Program-made: the position numbers and the translations under genes
NCBI RefSeq assembly: GCF_006738645.1
Contig: NZ_AP019700.1
Span: 2,802,001-2,866,000 of the forward strand
Reading direction: 5' to 3'
DNA from: Stella humosa
GTDB lineage: Bacteria > Pseudomonadota > Alphaproteobacteria > ATCC43930 > Allostellaceae
Length of the DNA: 64,000 nt
The notes under the pieces: model-generated
Told to the model about the DNA's origin: nothing
Database searches by the model: none
The model's input: the letters and a program-made list of their open reading frames with translations, nothing else
Shown: positions 40,066-52,515 of the stretch, one piece after another
Layout of the letters: each line of letters starts with the position of its first letter
Numbering within the stretch: the first letter of the stretch is position 1

Positions 40066-41580
40066 TCAGTGCTGCGCCAGGAAGATCGCATGGCCGGCGG
40101 CCTCGGCGAGCTTCAGCCGATCGACGAGCTGGCCCACCGGCAGCGCCATCGGATCGAGGAAGGAACTGGGATAGATGCCCATCCACAGGACCAGGACGAC
40201 CAGCGGCGCGAAGATCGCGATCTCGCGGCGGTCGAGGTCGAGCATGGTCTTGAGGTCGTCGCGGGTCAGCTTGCCGAAGACGACGCGGCGATAAAGGTAG
40301 AGCATGTAGGTGCAGCCCAGCACCACGCCGGTGGTCGCCAGCAGCGCCACCCAAGTGTTGGCGCGGAACGCGCCGACCAGCACCAGGAACTCGCCGACGA
40401 AGCCGCTGGTGCCCGGCAGGCCGACCGACGCCATCATGAACAGCATGAAGACGACCGCGTATTTCGGCATGCGGTGCACGAGGCCGCCATAGCGCGCGAT
40501 CTCGCGGGTGTGCAGCCGGTCGTAGACGACGCCGACGCACAGGAAGAGCGCGCCCGAGACGATGCCGTGGCTCAGCATCTGGAAGATGGCGCCCTCCAGC
40601 CCCTGCTGGGTGAAGGTGAAGATGCCCAAGGTCACGTAGCCCATGTGGGCCACCGACGAGTAGGCGATCAGCTTCTTCATGTCCTCCTGCGCCAACGCCA
40701 CGAGCGAGGTGTAGATGATGGCGACGACGCTCAGCGTATAGACGAACGGCGAGAAGTAGACCGACGCCTCCGGGAACATCGGCAGCGAGAAGCGCAGGAA
40801 GCCGTACGCGCCCATCTTCAGCAGCACGCCGGCCAGGATGACCGAGCCCGCCGTCGGCGCCTCGACATGCGCGTCGGGCAGCCAGGTGTGGACCGGCCAC
40901 ATCGGCACCTTCACCGCGAAGGAGGCGAAGAAGGCCAGCCACAGCCAGATCTGCATGTCGCGGGCGAACGAGAACGCCATCGCGGTCGGGATGTCCGTCG
41001 AGCCGATCTGGGCGTAGACCGCCAGGATGGCCAGCAGCATCAGGACCGAACCCAGCAGCGTGTAGAGGAAGAACTTGAACGCCGCATAGACCCGGCGCGT
41101 CCCGCCCCATACCCCAATGATGAGGAACATCGGGATCAGGACCGCTTCGAAGAAGATGTAGAACATCACGAAGTCGAGCGACGAGAACATGCCGACCATC
41201 ATGGTCTCGAGGACCAGGAAGCAGATCATGTACTCCTTCACCCGCTTCTGCACCGACTCCCAGGAGGCCAGCACGCAGATTGGCGTCAGGAACGTCGACA
41301 AGAGGACGAAGAACAGCGAGATGCCGTCGATGCCCAGGTGATAGGTGATGTTGAAGTCGGCGATCCAGGTCGCCTTCTCCTCGAACTGGAAGCCGGGCTG
41401 GCCGGGTTCGAAATCGACCCACAGCAGCAGCGACAGCAGGAAGGTGATCGTGCTCGTCCACAGGGCGACGTTGCGCGCGTTGCGGGCGACCGTGTCGACA
41501 TCGCCGCGCACCACGAAGATGAGCGCTGCCCCCACCAGGGGCAGGAAGGTGACGAGCGACAGGATGGGCAGGTCGGACAT
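40066..41580 (-). CDS. nuoM: NADH-quinone oxidoreductase subunit M
   Basis: Antiporter-like, proton-pumping subunit of complex I with 504 aa and about 14 membrane helices. Conserved features include [19 protein letters not shown], the Glu-bearing [18 protein letters not shown], and [19 protein letters not shown] with [15 protein letters not shown]. The start at 41580 gives a typical N-terminus ([19 protein letters not shown]). It lies between nuoL and nuoN. Confidence 0.97.
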   Translation of the reverse strand: MSDLPILSLVTFLPLVGAALIFVVRGDVDTVARNARNVALWTSTITFLLSLLLWVDFEPGQPGFQFEEKATWIADFNITYHLGIDGISLFFVLLSTFLTPICVLASWESVQKRVKEYMICFLVLETMMVGMFSSLDFVMFYIFFEAVLIPMFLIIGVWGGTRRVYAAFKFFLYTLLGSVLMLLAILAVYAQIGSTDIPTAMAFSFARDMQIWLWLAFFASFAVKVPMWPVHTWLPDAHVEAPTAGSVILAGVLLKMGAYGFLRFSLPMFPEASVYFSPFVYTLSVVAIIYTSLVALAQEDMKKLIAYSSVAHMGYVTLGIFTFTQQGLEGAIFQMLSHGIVSGALFLCVGVVYDRLHTREIARYGGLVHRMPKYAVVFMLFMMASVGLPGTSGFVGEFLVLVGAFRANTWVALLATTGVVLGCTYMLYLYRRVVFGKLTRDDLKTMLDLDRREIAIFAPLVVLVLWMGIYPSSFLDPMALPVGQLVDRLKLAEAAGHAIFLAQH

Positions 41581-41594
41581 CCGATCGATTCCCG

Positions 41595-43523
41595 TCAAAT
41601 GCGGACGTAGAGGTACCAGCTGACCAGCACGACGACGCCGATCAGCATGGCAAAGGCATAGTGGTAGACGTAGCCCGTCTGCAGCCGGCTGGCGCGGATC
41701 GACATGGCCTGCGTCGCCGCCGCCACCCCGTCCGGGCCGACGCCGTCGATCAGCGCCCCGTCGCCGGTCTTCCAGAGGCCGCGGCCGAGATAGAAGGACG
41801 GCCGCACGAAGATCCGGTCGTAGAGCTCGTCGAAGTACCACTTGTTGAAGAAGAAGCGGTGCACCGGCCGCAGCGCCTCTGCCGCCAGGCGCGGCAGGTC
41901 GGGCCGCGCAATGTAGGCGATCCAGGCGAGCGCGATGCCGGCCACGGCCACGAAGATCGGCAGCAGCTTCACCCAGCCCGGCACATGGTGGGCGGCTTCC
42001 AGCGGGTCGTGGTGGCTGGCGACGAAAATGGACGCCCCCCAGAATGCCTTCTGGTCGTGGCCGACGAAGGCCTCGTAGGCGAGCCAGCCCGAGAAGAGCG
42101 CGCCCAGCGCCAGCACCACCAGTGGCACGATCATCACCGGCGGCGATTCATGGACGTGGGCCATCACCTTCTCGTTCGCCCGCGGCTTGCCGTGGAAGGT
42201 GAGGAACAGCAGGCGCCACGAATAGAAGGCGGTCAGCAGGGCGGCCAGGATGCCGAGCCAGAAGGCGTACTGGCCGACGCCGCTATGGGCGCCGAAAGCG
42301 GCCTCCAGGATGATGTCCTTGGAATAGAAGCCGGCGAAGAACGGCAGGCCGGCCAGCGCCAGGCTGCCGATCCACATCAGCGTGTAGGTGGTCGGAATCA
42401 GGCGCCAGATGCCGCCCATGCGCCGCATGTCCTGCTCGTCGGACATGGCGTGGATGACCGAGCCCGCACCCAGGAACAGCAGCGCCTTGAAGAAGGCATG
42501 CGTCATCAGGTGGAAGATCGCCGCCTGGTAGGCCGAGACGCCGATCGCGAAGAACATGTAGCCGAGCTGGCTGCAGGTCGAATAGGCGATGACGCGCTTG
42601 ATGTCGAACTGCGTCAGGCCGACCGTGGCCGCGAAGATGGCCGTGGTCGCGCCCACCAGGGTGACGATGGCAAGCGCTGTCGGCGCGTACTCGAACACGG
42701 GCGACAGGCGGCACAGCATGAAGACGCCGGCCGTGACCATGGTTGCCGCATGGATCAGCGCCGACACCGGGGTCGGCCCCTCCATCGCGTCCGGCAGCCA
42801 GGTGTGCAGGCCGAGCTGGGCCGACTTGCCCATGGCGCCGATGAACAGGAGGATGCAGGCGGTCGTCAGGGCGTCAACCTGCATGCCCAGGAACTCGAAG
42901 TTCCGGCCGGCCATCTGCGGGGCGGCCTGGAACACGGCGTCGAACTGCACCGTCCCGAACAGGTAGAAGATCGCCATGATGCCGAGCGCGAAGCCGAAAT
43001 CGCCGACGCGGTTGACGATGAAGGCCTTCATCGCCGCGGCATTGGCCGACTGCCGGTCGAACCAGAAGCCGATCAGCAGGTAGGAGGCGACGCCCACGCC
43101 CTCCCAGCCGAAGAACATCTGCACGAAGTTGTCGGCCGTCACCAGCATCAGCATGAAGAAGGTGAAGATGCTGAGATAGGCCATGAAGCGCGGGATCGAA
43201 TGGTCGTGCGACATGTAGCCCACGGAATAGACATGGACCATCGCCGACACCGTGGTGACGACGAACACCATGACCGCGGTCAGCGTGTCGAAGCGCAGCG
43301 CCCAGGCGACCTCGAAGGTGCCGGACGAGATCCAGGTGAACAGCTCGACGGTGCGCGTCTCGCCCCGGAAGCCCACCAGGTAGAGGATGTACCAGCCGAG
43401 CAGCATGCTGATCAGCAGGCCGGCGCAGGTGACGATCTGGGCGCCCCGGTCGCCGATCCAGCGGCCGAAGAATCCGGCCACGATGGCGCCAAGCAGCGGC
43501 AGGAAGATGGCGGCGGCAAACAT
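41595..43523 (-). CDS. nuoL: NADH-quinone oxidoreductase subunit L
   Basis: Largest antiporter-like subunit, 642 aa, with about 16 membrane helices and the long lateral helix at the C-terminus that braces the membrane arm. Motifs: [62 protein letters not shown], and [19 protein letters not shown] 14-nt gap separates it from nuoM and 10 nt from nuoK. Confidence 0.97.
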   Translation of the reverse strand: MFAAAIFLPLLGAIVAGFFGRWIGDRGAQIVTCAGLLISMLLGWYILYLVGFRGETRTVELFTWISSGTFEVAWALRFDTLTAVMVFVVTTVSAMVHVYSVGYMSHDHSIPRFMAYLSIFTFFMLMLVTADNFVQMFFGWEGVGVASYLLIGFWFDRQSANAAAMKAFIVNRVGDFGFALGIMAIFYLFGTVQFDAVFQAAPQMAGRNFEFLGMQVDALTTACILLFIGAMGKSAQLGLHTWLPDAMEGPTPVSALIHAATMVTAGVFMLCRLSPVFEYAPTALAIVTLVGATTAIFAATVGLTQFDIKRVIAYSTCSQLGYMFFAIGVSAYQAAIFHLMTHAFFKALLFLGAGSVIHAMSDEQDMRRMGGIWRLIPTTYTLMWIGSLALAGLPFFAGFYSKDIILEAAFGAHSGVGQYAFWLGILAALLTAFYSWRLLFLTFHGKPRANEKVMAHVHESPPVMIVPLVVLALGALFSGWLAYEAFVGHDQKAFWGASIFVASHHDPLEAAHHVPGWVKLLPIFVAVAGIALAWIAYIARPDLPRLAAEALRPVHRFFFNKWYFDELYDRIFVRPSFYLGRGLWKTGDGALIDGVGPDGVAAATQAMSIRASRLQTGYVYHYAFAMLIGVVVLVSWYLYVRI

Positions 43524-43533
43524 CGGCCCGGCC

Positions 43534-43845
43534 TCAGCCCTTCATCAGGTTGACGTCCTCAACCGCGATCGAGCCGCGGTTGCGGAAGTAGACGACGAGG
43601 ATCGCCAGGCCGATCGCGGCCTCCGCGGCGGCCACCGTCAGCACGAAGAGCGTGAACACCTGGCCCACCAGGTCGCCCTGGAACGAGGAGAAGGCGACCA
43701 GGTTGATGTTCACGGCGAGCAGCATCAGCTCGATCGACATCAGGATGACGATGACGTTCTTGCGATTGAGGAAGACGCCGAAGATCCCGAGCGTGAACAG
43801 GATCGCGCCCACCGTCAGGTAGTGGCCGAGGCCGATGGTCTCCAT
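43534..43845 (-). CDS. nuoK: NADH-quinone oxidoreductase subunit K
   Basis: Small three-helix subunit of the membrane arm, 103 aa. Both conserved membrane Glu residues are visible: in [20 protein letters not shown] and in [15 protein letters not shown], part of the central proton axis. The start follows the nuoJ stop after 1 nt. Confidence 0.97.
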   Translation of the reverse strand: METIGLGHYLTVGAILFTLGIFGVFLNRKNVIVILMSIELMLLAVNINLVAFSSFQGDLVGQVFTLFVLTVAAAEAAIGLAILVVYFRNRGSIAVEDVNLMKG

Positions 43846-43846
43846 G

Positions 43847-44455
43847 TCAGCCCCCCGTCCCGCTCTGGACCTTGCGGATCTCCAGCGTGTCGCGGCGGGT
43901 GCGCGCGTTCTGCTGGGCGATCGACTGGCGGCGCACGCCCTCGCGGCTGCGCAGCGTCAGCACGATGGCGCCGATCATGGCGACCAGCAGGATCATGCCG
44001 GACGCCTGGAAGAAGTAGACGTACTTGGTGAAGAGCAGGCGGCCGAGCGCCTCGGTGTTGGACATCTGGGCCGCCGCCGGCGTCGGCGAGGCGGGCGTCA
44101 CGCCGGGCGCCACCACCCAGGTGCCGACGACGAGCACCAGCTCCACCAGCAGGATCAGGCCGACCAGGCCGCCGATCGGCAGGTACTGGAGGAAGCCCTG
44201 CCGCAGCTCGGCGAAATTGATGTCGAGCATCATCACGACGAACAGGAACAGCACGGCGACGGCGCCGACATAGACCACGACCAGCATCATCGCCAGGAAC
44301 TCCGCCCCCAGGAGGACGAAGAGCCCGGCCGCGTTGACGAAGGCCAGGATCAGGAACAGCACCGAATGGACCGGGTTGCGCGCGGCGATCACCATGAAGG
44401 CGGACGCCACGGTCAGGCCGGCGAACAGATAAAAGGCGAGCGTCTGGACGATCAC
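43847..44455 (-). CDS. nuoJ: NADH-quinone oxidoreductase subunit J
   Basis: Five-helix membrane subunit, 202 aa, with the family motif [19 protein letters not shown] and [27 protein letters not shown] (the helix with the pi-bulge). The C-terminus is polar and Arg-rich. A 42-nt gap separates it from nuoI. Confidence 0.96.
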   Translation of the reverse strand: MIVQTLAFYLFAGLTVASAFMVIAARNPVHSVLFLILAFVNAAGLFVLLGAEFLAMMLVVVYVGAVAVLFLFVVMMLDINFAELRQGFLQYLPIGGLVGLILLVELVLVVGTWVVAPGVTPASPTPAAAQMSNTEALGRLLFTKYVYFFQASGMILLVAMIGAIVLTLRSREGVRRQSIAQQNARTRRDTLEIRKVQSGTGG

Positions 44456-44497
44456 GCCGTCCCCCCAAGGCTCTGCATGGCGATCAGCGGCCCGATG

Positions 44498-44986
44498 TCA
44501 GCGGTATGGCGCGTCGGCGGCGATGTTGGCGGCGATCTCCGCTTCCCACCGGTCCCCGTTCGCGAGCAGCTTTTCCTTGTTGTAGAAAAGCTCCTCGCGG
44601 CTTTCGGTCGCGAACTCGAAGTTCGGTCCCTCGACGATGGCATCCACCGGGCAGGCTTCCTGGCAGAAGCCGCAATAGATGCACTTCGTCATGTCGATGT
44701 CGTAGCGCGTGGTGCGGCGGCTGTCGTCCTCGCGCGGCTCGGCCTCGATGGTGATGGCCTGGGCCGGGCAGATCGCCTCGCACAGCTTGCAGGCGATGCA
44801 GCGTTCCTCGCCACTGGCATAGCGGCGCAGCGCGTGCTCGCCCCGGAAGCGCGGCGACAGCGGCCCCTTCTCGAACGGATAGTTCAAGGTGACCGGCTTC
44901 TTGAACATGTAGCGCAGCGTCAGGCTCATGCCGGAGACGAGCTCCGACAGGAAGAAGGCCCGCGCTCCGCGATCCAGCAGGGACAT
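44498..44986 (-). CDS. nuoI: NADH-quinone oxidoreductase subunit I
   Basis: Peripheral-arm subunit that carries clusters N6a and N6b. It has 162 aa. Two 4Fe-4S motifs are complete: Cys63, 66, 69, 73 ([12 protein letters not shown]) and Cys102, 105, 108, 112 ([12 protein letters not shown]). The start at 44986 has GAGAGG 5 nt upstream; an upstream frame is open but lacks similarity. About 100 nt separate it from nuoH, the widest gap in the operon. Confidence 0.97.
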   Translation of the reverse strand: MSLLDRGARAFFLSELVSGMSLTLRYMFKKPVTLNYPFEKGPLSPRFRGEHALRRYASGEERCIACKLCEAICPAQAITIEAEPREDDSRRTTRYDIDMTKCIYCGFCQEACPVDAIVEGPNFEFATESREELFYNKEKLLANGDRWEAEIAANIAADAPYR

Positions 44987-45091
44987 TTCAGCCTCTCGTT
45001 CCGCGAACCCGCCCGGAGGCGGCGCGTACCATATGCGCAAACCCGACCGATGCAACCCCGAGCAGGGCGGCCACGGGATTTCTTGCGACGC

Positions 45092-46105
45092 TCATTTCGG
45101 CAGCCAGTCGAACGCCACCAGGACGCCGGCCGTCGCCACCACCCAGAACAGCGACAGCGGCAGGAACACCTTCCAGCCCAGGCGCATGAGCTGGTCGTAG
45201 CGGTAGCGCGGCAGCGTCGCGCGCACCCACAGGAAGACGAAAAGGCACGCCGCGATCTTCAGCGCGAACCAGATCGGCCCGGGCAGCCAATTGAAAGGCG
45301 CGATGTCGGCCGGCGGCAGCCAGCCGCCCAGGAAGAGGATCGAGGTCATGGCGCTCATCAGGATCATCTGGGCGTACTCGCCCAGATAGAAGAGCGCGAA
45401 GGACATCGAGGAATACTCGACGAAATAACCCGCCACCAGCTCCGACTCGCCTTCCGGCAGGTCGAAGGGCGAGCGGTTCGTCTCGGCCAGGGCCGAGATG
45501 AAGAAGACGACGAACATCGGAAACAGCGGCACGGCGAACCAGACCGTCTTCTGGGCCATGACGATATCAGTCAGGTTCAGCGAGCCGACGCAGAGCAGCA
45601 CCGTGATGATGACGAAGCCGATCGACACTTCGTACGACACCATCTGCGCGGCCGAGCGCAGGGCGCCCAGGAAGGCGTAGCGCGAGTTGCTGGCCCAGCC
45701 CGCCATGATGACGCCGTAGACGCCCAGCGACGAGATGGCGAAGAGGTAGAGCACGCCGACATTGATGTTGGAGATGACCGCGCCTTCGCCGAAGGGGATC
45801 ACCGCCCAGGCCATCAGCGCCAGCGCGAAGGTCAGGATGGGGGCCGCCAGGAACACCACCGGATTGGCCCCGGCCGGGATGATCGTCTCCTTCGTCAGCA
45901 GCTTCAGCCCGTCGGCGAACGGCTGCAACAGGCCGAAGGGCCCGACCACGTTCGGCCCCTTGCGGAGTTGCGCCATGGCCAGGACCTTGCGCTCGGCGAA
46001 GGTCAGGTAGGCCACCGCCACCAGCACGACGACGATGGTGGCCACGATCTGAGCCAGGATGATGATGGTGGGCCAGGCGTAGCCGTCCCAGAAACCGTCG
46101 GTCAT
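45092..46105 (-). CDS. nuoH: NADH-quinone oxidoreductase subunit H
   Basis: Membrane subunit at the quinone site, 337 aa, eight helices. Conserved features are [21 protein letters not shown] (quinone-side loop), the acidic [23 protein letters not shown], and [18 protein letters not shown]. The start at 46105 is used, since upstream residues lie within the end of nuoG and are not family-like. Confidence 0.97.
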   Translation of the reverse strand: MTDGFWDGYAWPTIIILAQIVATIVVVLVAVAYLTFAERKVLAMAQLRKGPNVVGPFGLLQPFADGLKLLTKETIIPAGANPVVFLAAPILTFALALMAWAVIPFGEGAVISNINVGVLYLFAISSLGVYGVIMAGWASNSRYAFLGALRSAAQMVSYEVSIGFVIITVLLCVGSLNLTDIVMAQKTVWFAVPLFPMFVVFFISALAETNRSPFDLPEGESELVAGYFVEYSSMSFALFYLGEYAQMILMSAMTSILFLGGWLPPADIAPFNWLPGPIWFALKIAACLFVFLWVRATLPRYRYDQLMRLGWKVFLPLSLFWVVATAGVLVAFDWLPK

Positions 46106-46112
46106 GGCCGGG

Positions 46113-48176
46113 TCACCCGTGCGTGCCGGTGCGGGCGTCGGTGCCCCGCACATAGAGTTGGCTGCACTCGGCCATCGTCGTCGAGGCCCGGCAGATCGGA
46201 TCGGTCATGTAGAAGTCTGCCACCGGCGGCACGAATGGCGCGCCCGAGACCGTGCCCGCCACGCCGAACAGCGCCCAGGGGGCGGCCGTCACGGCATCGC
46301 GCGTGGCCAGGACCGGGCATGCGGCCGCGATCTTGCGGCGCAGTTCGTCCAGCGTGTCGAACGGCAGCGGCCGGCCAAGGGCGCCCGAGAAGGCGCGCAG
46401 GATCTTCCAGTCCTCGCGGGCCTCGCCCGGCGGGAAGACGGCGCGCCGACCTTCCTGCACCCGGCCTTCCATGTTGACGTAGAGGGCGTCCTTCTCGGTG
46501 TAGGCCGCCCCCGGCAGGATGACGTCGGCCCGATGCGCACCGGCGTCGCCATGGTGCCCCTGATAGACCACGAAGGCCCGACCCAGCCGGGCCATGTCGA
46601 ACTCGTCGGCGCCCAGCAGCCAGACGAGGTCGATCTCGCCTGCCGCCGCACCCGCCAGGATGCCGGCCATGTCGCGCCCGCCCGAAGCCGGGACGAAGCC
46701 GACATCGAGGCCACCCACGCGGGCAGCGGCTGTATGCAGCAGGTTGAAGCCATTCCAGCCGTCGCGCACGAGGCCGCAGCTATCGGCGACGCGCCGGGCG
46801 GCAGCCAGCACCGCCGCGCCGTCGGGCCGGGCGATGGCGCCCTGCCCCAGGATCAGCATCGGCGCCTTGGCGTCGCGCAGGCGCTGGGCGATCGGGTGCG
46901 AGCCGTCGGCGATGGCAGCCAGCAGCGACGGGTCGTTGCCCAGTTCCTCGACCGCATAGGTCAGTTCCGACCGCGGACCGATGCGGGCGACCGAGAAGCC
47001 GCCGCGCCGCCAGCGCTTGCGCAGGCGGGCATTGACCAGCGGCGCCTCCCAGCGCGGATCGGTGCCGATCAACAGGCAGAAGTCGGCGTCCTCGATGCCG
47101 GCGATGGTGGTGTTGAAGAGGTAGCCGGACCGGGCCGACGGGTCGATCGCCGCTCCATCCTGCCGGCAATCGCGGTGGGGCGAGCCCACGCCGTCCATCA
47201 TCGTGCGCAGGGCGAACATCGATTCGACGCAGGCGAGATCGCCCGCGATCGCCGCCATGCGGCCGCCGGCGAGGCCCTTCATGCGCTGGGCGATGACCTG
47301 GAAGGCCTCGTCCCACGTCGCCGGCGCCAGCTTGCCGTCGCGCCGGACATAGGGATGGTCGAGGCGCTGGCGCAGCAGCCCGTCATAGGCAAAGCGCGTC
47401 TTGTCCGAAATCCACTCCTCGTTCACCGCCTCGTTCAGGCGCGGCAGGATGCGCATGACCTGCGGCCCACGGGCGTCGATGCGGATGTTCGAGCCGACGG
47501 CGTCCAGGACGTCGACCGATTCGGTCTTGCGCAGTTCCCACGAGCGCGCCGTGAAGGCATAGGGCTTGGAGGTCAGCGCACCGACCGGGCAGAGGTCGAT
47601 GATGTTCCCCGACAGCTCGGACGTCAGCGCATGCTCGATATAGGTGCCGACCTCCATGTTCTCGCCGCGGCCGGTGGCACCCAGTTCCTCGACGCCCGCA
47701 ATCTCGGTCGCGAAGCGGATGCAGCGGGTGCAATGGATGCAACGGGTCATGGTCGTCTTGACCAGCGGACCCAGCTCCTTGTCCTTCACCGCACGCTTGT
47801 TCTCGCGGTAGCGGCCACGGTCGAAGCCGTAGGCCATGGCCTGGTCCTGCAGGTCGCACTCGCCGCCCTGGTCGCAAATCGGACAGTCCAGCGGATGGTT
47901 GATCAGCAGGAATTCCATCACCCCCTGGCGCGCCTTGCGGGCACGCGGCGAGTTGGTGTGGATCACCATGTTGTCGGCCGCCGGCATCGCGCAGGACGCG
48001 ATGGGCTTCGGCGCCTTTTCCTGCTCGACCAGGCACATCCGGCAATTGCCGGCAATCTCCAGCCGCTCGTGGAAGCAGAAGCGCGGCACCTCGATGCCGA
48101 GCATTTCGCATGCCTGGAGGACCGTGGTTCCGGGCGGAACCTCGACCTCGATGCCGTCGATCTTGAGTTTCGGCAT
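46113..48176 (-). CDS. nuoG: NADH-quinone oxidoreductase subunit G
   Basis: Large iron-sulfur subunit, 687 aa, of the 75-kDa mitochondrial type. The N-terminal 2Fe-2S site uses Cys34, 45, 48 and 62; then comes the His/Cys cluster in [18 protein letters not shown] and the 4Fe-4S motif [15 protein letters not shown] molybdopterin-oxidoreductase-like domain fills the rest and is catalytically inert in this family. The start at 48176 gives the usual [19 protein letters not shown] start. It lies 20 nt downstream of nuoF. Confidence 0.97.
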   Translation of the reverse strand: MPKLKIDGIEVEVPPGTTVLQACEMLGIEVPRFCFHERLEIAGNCRMCLVEQEKAPKPIASCAMPAADNMVIHTNSPRARKARQGVMEFLLINHPLDCPICDQGGECDLQDQAMAYGFDRGRYRENKRAVKDKELGPLVKTTMTRCIHCTRCIRFATEIAGVEELGATGRGENMEVGTYIEHALTSELSGNIIDLCPVGALTSKPYAFTARSWELRKTESVDVLDAVGSNIRIDARGPQVMRILPRLNEAVNEEWISDKTRFAYDGLLRQRLDHPYVRRDGKLAPATWDEAFQVIAQRMKGLAGGRMAAIAGDLACVESMFALRTMMDGVGSPHRDCRQDGAAIDPSARSGYLFNTTIAGIEDADFCLLIGTDPRWEAPLVNARLRKRWRRGGFSVARIGPRSELTYAVEELGNDPSLLAAIADGSHPIAQRLRDAKAPMLILGQGAIARPDGAAVLAAARRVADSCGLVRDGWNGFNLLHTAAARVGGLDVGFVPASGGRDMAGILAGAAAGEIDLVWLLGADEFDMARLGRAFVVYQGHHGDAGAHRADVILPGAAYTEKDALYVNMEGRVQEGRRAVFPPGEAREDWKILRAFSGALGRPLPFDTLDELRRKIAAACPVLATRDAVTAAPWALFGVAGTVSGAPFVPPVADFYMTDPICRASTTMAECSQLYVRGTDARTGTHG

Positions 48177-48196
48177 GTTCCCCGCCCCTGCCCGCT

Positions 48197-49504
48197 CTAG
48201 GCCGCCCGCGCCGGGGCGGACCGCCCCTGGAGCGTTGCCCGGTAGGCCATGATCCGCTGCTCCATCACCGGCCGGAAATGACGAATGAGCCCCTGGACGG
48301 GCCAGGCCGCGGCATCGCCCAAGGCACAGATCGTATGGCCCTCGATCTCCTGCGAGACGTCGAGCAGCATGTCGATCTCTTCCAGCTCGGCCTGGCCCTT
48401 CACCATCCGCTCCATCACCCGCCACATCCAGCCCGTGCCTTCACGGCAGGGCGTGCACTGGCCGCAGCTCTCATGCTTGTAGAAGCGCGACAGGCGGGCG
48501 ATGGCCTTGATGATGTCCGTCGACTTGTCCATGACGATGACGGCCGCCGTGCCCAGGCCCGAGCGGACCTCGCGCAGCGAGTCGAAATCCATCAGCACTT
48601 CGTCGCAGATCGACTTGGGCAGGACCGGCACCGACGAGCCGCCGGGGATGACCGCCAGCAGATTGTCCCAGCCGCCACGCACGCCGCCGCAATGCTTCTC
48701 GATCAACTCGCGCAGCGGGATGCCCATGGACTCTTCGACATTGCAGGGCCGCTCGACATGGCCCGACACGCAGAAGACCTTGGTGCCCGTGTTGTTCGGC
48801 CGGCCGATGCCGGCGAACCACGCCCCGCCGCGGCGCAGGATGGTGGGGGCGACCGCGATCGTCTCGACGTTGTTGACGGTGGTCGGGCAGCCATAGAGGC
48901 CGCAGGCCGCCGGGAACGGCGGCTTCAGCCGTGGCTGGCCCTTGTTCCCCTCCAGGCTTTCCAGCAGCGCCGTTTCCTCGCCGCAGATGTAGGCGCCGGC
49001 GCCGCGATGGACGTAGAGCTCGAAGTCATAGCCCGAGCCGCAGGCGTTCTTGCCGACCAGGCCCGCCGCATAAGCCTCGTCGACGGCCGCCTGAAGGCGC
49101 TGGGCCTCGTTGTAGAACTCGCCGCGCACATAGATGTAGCCGGCCGATGCCCCCATGGCGACGCCGGCCAGAAGGCAGCCCTCGATCAGCTTGTGCGGAT
49201 CGTGGCGCAGGATGTCGCGGTCCTTGCAGGTGCCGGGCTCGCTCTCGTCGGCATTGACGACGAGGTAGCTGGGCCGGCCGTCCGGCGACGACTTGGGCAT
49301 GAACGACCATTTCAGCCCGGTCGGGAAGCCGGCGCCGCCGCGGCCGCGCAGGCCGGACGCCTTCATCTGGTCGATGATCCAGTCGCGGCCCTTGAGGACC
49401 AGTTCGCGCGTGCCGTCCCAATCGCCGCGCTGGCGCGCGCCCTCCAGGCGCCAATCGTGGCGGCCATAGAGGTTGGTGAAGATGCGGTCCTTGTCGTCGA
49501 GCAT
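48197..49504 (-). CDS. nuoF: NADH-quinone oxidoreductase subunit F
   Basis: Flavoprotein that binds NADH and FMN, 435 aa. Motifs in order: [18 protein letters not shown] (NADH/FMN site), [34 protein letters not shown], and the 4Fe-4S cluster N3 motif [16 protein letters not shown], with the fourth Cys in [12 protein letters not shown]. The start overlaps the nuoE stop by 4 nt. A GTG directly upstream is possible but not needed. Confidence 0.98.
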   Translation of the reverse strand: MLDDKDRIFTNLYGRHDWRLEGARQRGDWDGTRELVLKGRDWIIDQMKASGLRGRGGAGFPTGLKWSFMPKSSPDGRPSYLVVNADESEPGTCKDRDILRHDPHKLIEGCLLAGVAMGASAGYIYVRGEFYNEAQRLQAAVDEAYAAGLVGKNACGSGYDFELYVHRGAGAYICGEETALLESLEGNKGQPRLKPPFPAACGLYGCPTTVNNVETIAVAPTILRRGGAWFAGIGRPNNTGTKVFCVSGHVERPCNVEESMGIPLRELIEKHCGGVRGGWDNLLAVIPGGSSVPVLPKSICDEVLMDFDSLREVRSGLGTAAVIVMDKSTDIIKAIARLSRFYKHESCGQCTPCREGTGWMWRVMERMVKGQAELEEIDMLLDVSQEIEGHTICALGDAAAWPVQGLIRHFRPVMEQRIMAYRATLQGRSAPARAA

Positions 49505-50130
49505 CACTCGGCCCCTTTGGCGGCCGCCGGGGCGGCATCAAACGACAGGCTGTTCAGGGTGGTGGGTCCGCCGGCCGGTGCCGACATCTGCCGGCCCGTG
49601 GCCGAGCCCATCGGCGGCACCTCGCCACGGCGCAGCGATTCGAGCAGGCGCTCCGTCGCCGGGCCGTCGAGATCCTCGTAGAAATCGTCGTTCACCTGGA
49701 GGATCGGCGCGTTCACGCAGGCCCCCAGGCATTCCACCTCGATCAGCGAGAAGAGGCCATCGGCCGACGTCTCGCCGCCGCCGATGCCCAGCACCTTGCG
49801 ACAGGCTCCCATGATCTCGTCGGAGCCGCGCAGCCAGCAGGGCGTCGTCGTGCAGGCCTGGAGGAAATATCGGCCGACCGGCTTCAGGTTGAACATCGTG
49901 TAGAAGGTCGCGACCTCGTACACGCGGATCGGCGCCATCTTCAGCTTGACGGCGACATGGTCCATCGCCGCCCGGGGCAGCCAGCCATGCTGGCGCTGGG
50001 CCAGGTCGAGCAGCGGCAGGACGGCGCTCTGCTGCCGGCCGGCCGGATAACGAGCGATGATCGCGTCGGCCTTCGCGTCGTACTCGGCGTTGAAGGCGAA
50101 GGTGGCGGGCTGGGAGGTATCGGCGCTCAT
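49504..50130 (-). CDS. nuoE: NADH-quinone oxidoreductase subunit E
   Basis: Thioredoxin-like 2Fe-2S subunit (cluster N1a), 208 aa. The four ligands are Cys93, Cys98, Cys134 and Cys138. A Pro/Ala-rich C-terminal tail of about 40 residues goes beyond the E. coli length, as in many alphaproteobacteria. It is coupled to nuoF by a 4-nt overlap and overlaps the nuoD stop by 4 nt. Confidence 0.97.
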   Translation of the reverse strand: MSADTSQPATFAFNAEYDAKADAIIARYPAGRQQSAVLPLLDLAQRQHGWLPRAAMDHVAVKLKMAPIRVYEVATFYTMFNLKPVGRYFLQACTTTPCWLRGSDEIMGACRKVLGIGGGETSADGLFSLIEVECLGACVNAPILQVNDDFYEDLDGPATERLLESLRRGEVPPMGSATGRQMSAPAGGPTTLNSLSFDAAPAAAKGAE

Positions 50131-51305
50131 CGATCGATCTCACCGAAGACGATGTCCATGGACCCGATGATCGACACCACGTCGGCCAGCATGTGCCCCT
50201 TGGACATGAATTCCAGTGCCTGGAGGAAGGCGAAGCCCGGCGCACGGATCTTGCAGCGGTAGGGCTTGTTCGAACCGTCGGCGACGAGGAAGACGCCGAA
50301 CTCGCCCTTGGGCGCCTCGACGGCCGTATAAGTCTCGCCCGCGGGGACGTGGTAGCCCTCGGTGTAGAGCTTGAAGTGATGGATGAGCGCTTCCATCGAC
50401 CGCTTCATCTGGGCCCGCGGCGGCGGCGCGATCTTGCGATCGTTCACCTTGACCGGGCCGGACGGCATCTTCTCGATAGCCTGGCGCATGATGCGCACGC
50501 TCTGGCGCATCTCCTCCACCCGCACCAGGTAGCGGTCGTAGCAGTCGCCGTGGCGGCCGACCGGGATGTCGAAATCCATATCGGCATAGGCGTCGTAGGG
50601 CTGCGCCTTGCGCAGGTCCCAGCCGAAGCCGGATCCGCGCAGCATCGGCCCCGAGAAGCCCCAGTCGCACGCCTGCTCGCCCGTGACGACGCCGATGTCG
50701 ACCGTGCGCTGCTTGAAGATGCGGTTCTCGGTCAGCAGGTTGTCGAGATCGTCGATGACCTTCTCGATGCGGTCGCAATAGGCGTGGATGTCCTCGGCCA
50801 GGCCGGCCGGCATGTCGATGGCGACGCCGCCCGGGCGGAAATAGGCCGCATGGAGCCGGGCGCCGCATACGCGCTCGTAGAACTCCATCATCATCTCGCG
50901 CTCCTCGAAGCCCCACAGGAACGGGGTCAGCGCGCCGACGTCGAGCGCCATCGAGGTGACGTTGAGCAGGTGGTTCAGGATGCGGCTGATCTCGGCATAG
51001 AGCACGCGGATGTACTGCGCGCGTGGCGGCGCCTGGATGCCCAGCAGCTTCTCCACCGCCAGCGCATAGGCATGCTCCTGCGACATCGGCGCGACATAGT
51101 CGAGCCGGTCGAAATAGGGCACCGCCTGGAGATAGGTCTTGTACTCGATCAGCTTCTCGGTGCCGCGATGGAGCAGGCCGATATGCGGGTCGGCACGCTC
51201 GACCACCTCGCCATCCATCTCCAGCACCAGGCGAAGCACCCCATGGGCCGCAGGATGCTGCGGCCCGAAGTTCATCGCGAAGGATTTGAGCTCGACGTCA
51301 GCCAT
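50127..51305 (-). CDS. nuoD: NADH-quinone oxidoreductase subunit D
   Basis: 49-kDa-type subunit that forms the quinone pocket with NuoB, 392 aa, related to NiFe hydrogenase large subunits. Motifs: [39 protein letters not shown], and [22 protein letters not shown]. It is not fused to NuoC. An 18-bp-period duplication at its start separates it from nuoC. Confidence 0.98.
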   Translation of the reverse strand: MADVELKSFAMNFGPQHPAAHGVLRLVLEMDGEVVERADPHIGLLHRGTEKLIEYKTYLQAVPYFDRLDYVAPMSQEHAYALAVEKLLGIQAPPRAQYIRVLYAEISRILNHLLNVTSMALDVGALTPFLWGFEEREMMMEFYERVCGARLHAAYFRPGGVAIDMPAGLAEDIHAYCDRIEKVIDDLDNLLTENRIFKQRTVDIGVVTGEQACDWGFSGPMLRGSGFGWDLRKAQPYDAYADMDFDIPVGRHGDCYDRYLVRVEEMRQSVRIMRQAIEKMPSGPVKVNDRKIAPPPRAQMKRSMEALIHHFKLYTEGYHVPAGETYTAVEAPKGEFGVFLVADGSNKPYRCKIRAPGFAFLQALEFMSKGHMLADVVSIIGSMDIVFGEIDR

Positions 51306-51336
51306 CTAGACGCTCCCGCCCATCTAAACGCTCCCG
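51302..51336. repeat. imperfect tandem duplication at the nuoC/nuoD junction
   Basis: Two 17-nt copies (51302-51318 and 51320-51336, period 18) differ at one position. Each copy holds, on the minus strand, a GGGAGCG sequence, a TAG stop and an ATG. The first-read copy ends nuoC and the second precedes nuoD. Between them lies a five-codon frame (ATG to TAG). The duplication leaves both genes intact. Confidence 0.85.
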
Positions 51337-51959
51337 ACTGGGCGGTCGGGATTGGCATCCCTCGTCGCCTTCTCGTCGCCCGGCAGCAACGGCGTCATGC
51401 GCTCCCAGGGGCTTTCGAAATCGAAGCTGCGGAATTCCTGGACCAGCTTCACGGGCTCGTACACCACGCGCTTCTGCTGCTCGTCGTAGCGCACCTCGAC
51501 ATAGCCCGTCATCGGGAAATCCTTGCGCAGCGGATGCCCCTCGAAGCCATAGTCGGTCAGGATGCGGCGCAGGTCGGGATGGTCCGAGAAGAAGATCCCG
51601 TACAGGTCCCACGCCTCGCGCTCCCACCAGCCGGCGGCGCTGAAGACGGGCACGACCGACGGCACCGGCGTCGCCTCGTCGGTCGCGGTCTTCACCCGGA
51701 TGCGAAAGTTGTGATCGAGGCTGAGGAGGTTGTAGACGACCTCGAACCGCTGCGCGCGCTCGGGATAGTCGACACCGCAGACATCGACCAGGACCTTGAA
51801 CAGGCACTGCGAATCGTCGCGCAGGAAGGTCAGCACGCGGGTGACCGACGCGCTCGGGACATGCACGATCAGCTCGCCCAGCGCCTGCTCGACGCGCAGC
51901 ACATGGTCGGGAAGGGCGGCCTCGACGAGCGCGCCGAGATCGGCCAGGACAGGGTTCAT
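51324..51959 (-). CDS. nuoC: NADH-quinone oxidoreductase subunit C
   Basis: 30-kDa subunit of the peripheral arm, 211 aa. The family signature is [38 protein letters not shown] near residues 111-148. The start at 51959 is the ATG before [17 protein letters not shown]; an upstream extension lies inside nuoB. The C-terminus reaches the duplication at the nuoD junction. Confidence 0.96.
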   Translation of the reverse strand: MNPVLADLGALVEAALPDHVLRVEQALGELIVHVPSASVTRVLTFLRDDSQCLFKVLVDVCGVDYPERAQRFEVVYNLLSLDHNFRIRVKTATDEATPVPSVVPVFSAAGWWEREAWDLYGIFFSDHPDLRRILTDYGFEGHPLRKDFPMTGYVEVRYDEQQKRVVYEPVKLVQEFRSFDFESPWERMTPLLPGDEKATRDANPDRPVGSV

Positions 51960-51972
51960 CGGCCGGCTGCCT

Positions 51973-52515
51973 TCAACGCGCGAAGTTGCTGGTGCGACGG
52001 ATCTTCTTCTGCAACTGCAGGATCCCGTACAGCAGCGCCTCGGCGGTCGGCGGGCAGCCCGGCACATAGATGTCGACCGGCACGATGCGGTCGCAGCCGC
52101 GCACCACCGAATAGGAATAGTGATAGTAGCCGCCGCCGTTGGCGCACGACCCCATGGAGATGACCCAGCGCGGCTCCGACATCTGGTCGTAGACCTTGCG
52201 GAGCGCGGGCGCCATCTTGTTGGTCAGCGTGCCGGCGACGATCATCACGTCGGACTGGCGCGGGCTGGGGCGGAAGAAGATGCCGAAGCGGTCGAGGTCG
52301 TAGCGGGCAGCCGCCGTGTGCATCATCTCGACCGCGCAGCAGGCGAGCCCGAACGTCATCGGCCACATCGAGCCGGTGCGCGCCCAGTTCAGCACCTTGT
52401 CGAGCTGGGCCACGACGAAGCCCTTCTCCTCGATCTCGGCGGTGACGTGGCGCAGGACCGCGTCCTGCGCCACGCCGGGGGCCAGAACGGCGCCCGAAGT
52501 GCCCGTCAGTCCCAT
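51973..52515 (-). CDS. nuoB: NADH-quinone oxidoreductase subunit B
   Basis: PSST subunit that carries the terminal cluster N2 next to the quinone site, 180 aa. The four ligands are the adjacent Cys59 and Cys60, Cys124 and Cys154. The start at 52515 overlaps the nuoA stop by 10 nt. The sequence ends in the usual basic tail ([13 protein letters not shown]). Confidence 0.98.
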   Translation of the reverse strand: MGLTGTSGAVLAPGVAQDAVLRHVTAEIEEKGFVVAQLDKVLNWARTGSMWPMTFGLACCAVEMMHTAAARYDLDRFGIFFRPSPRQSDVMIVAGTLTNKMAPALRKVYDQMSEPRWVISMGSCANGGGYYHYSYSVVRGCDRIVPVDIYVPGCPPTAEALLYGILQLQKKIRRTSNFAR

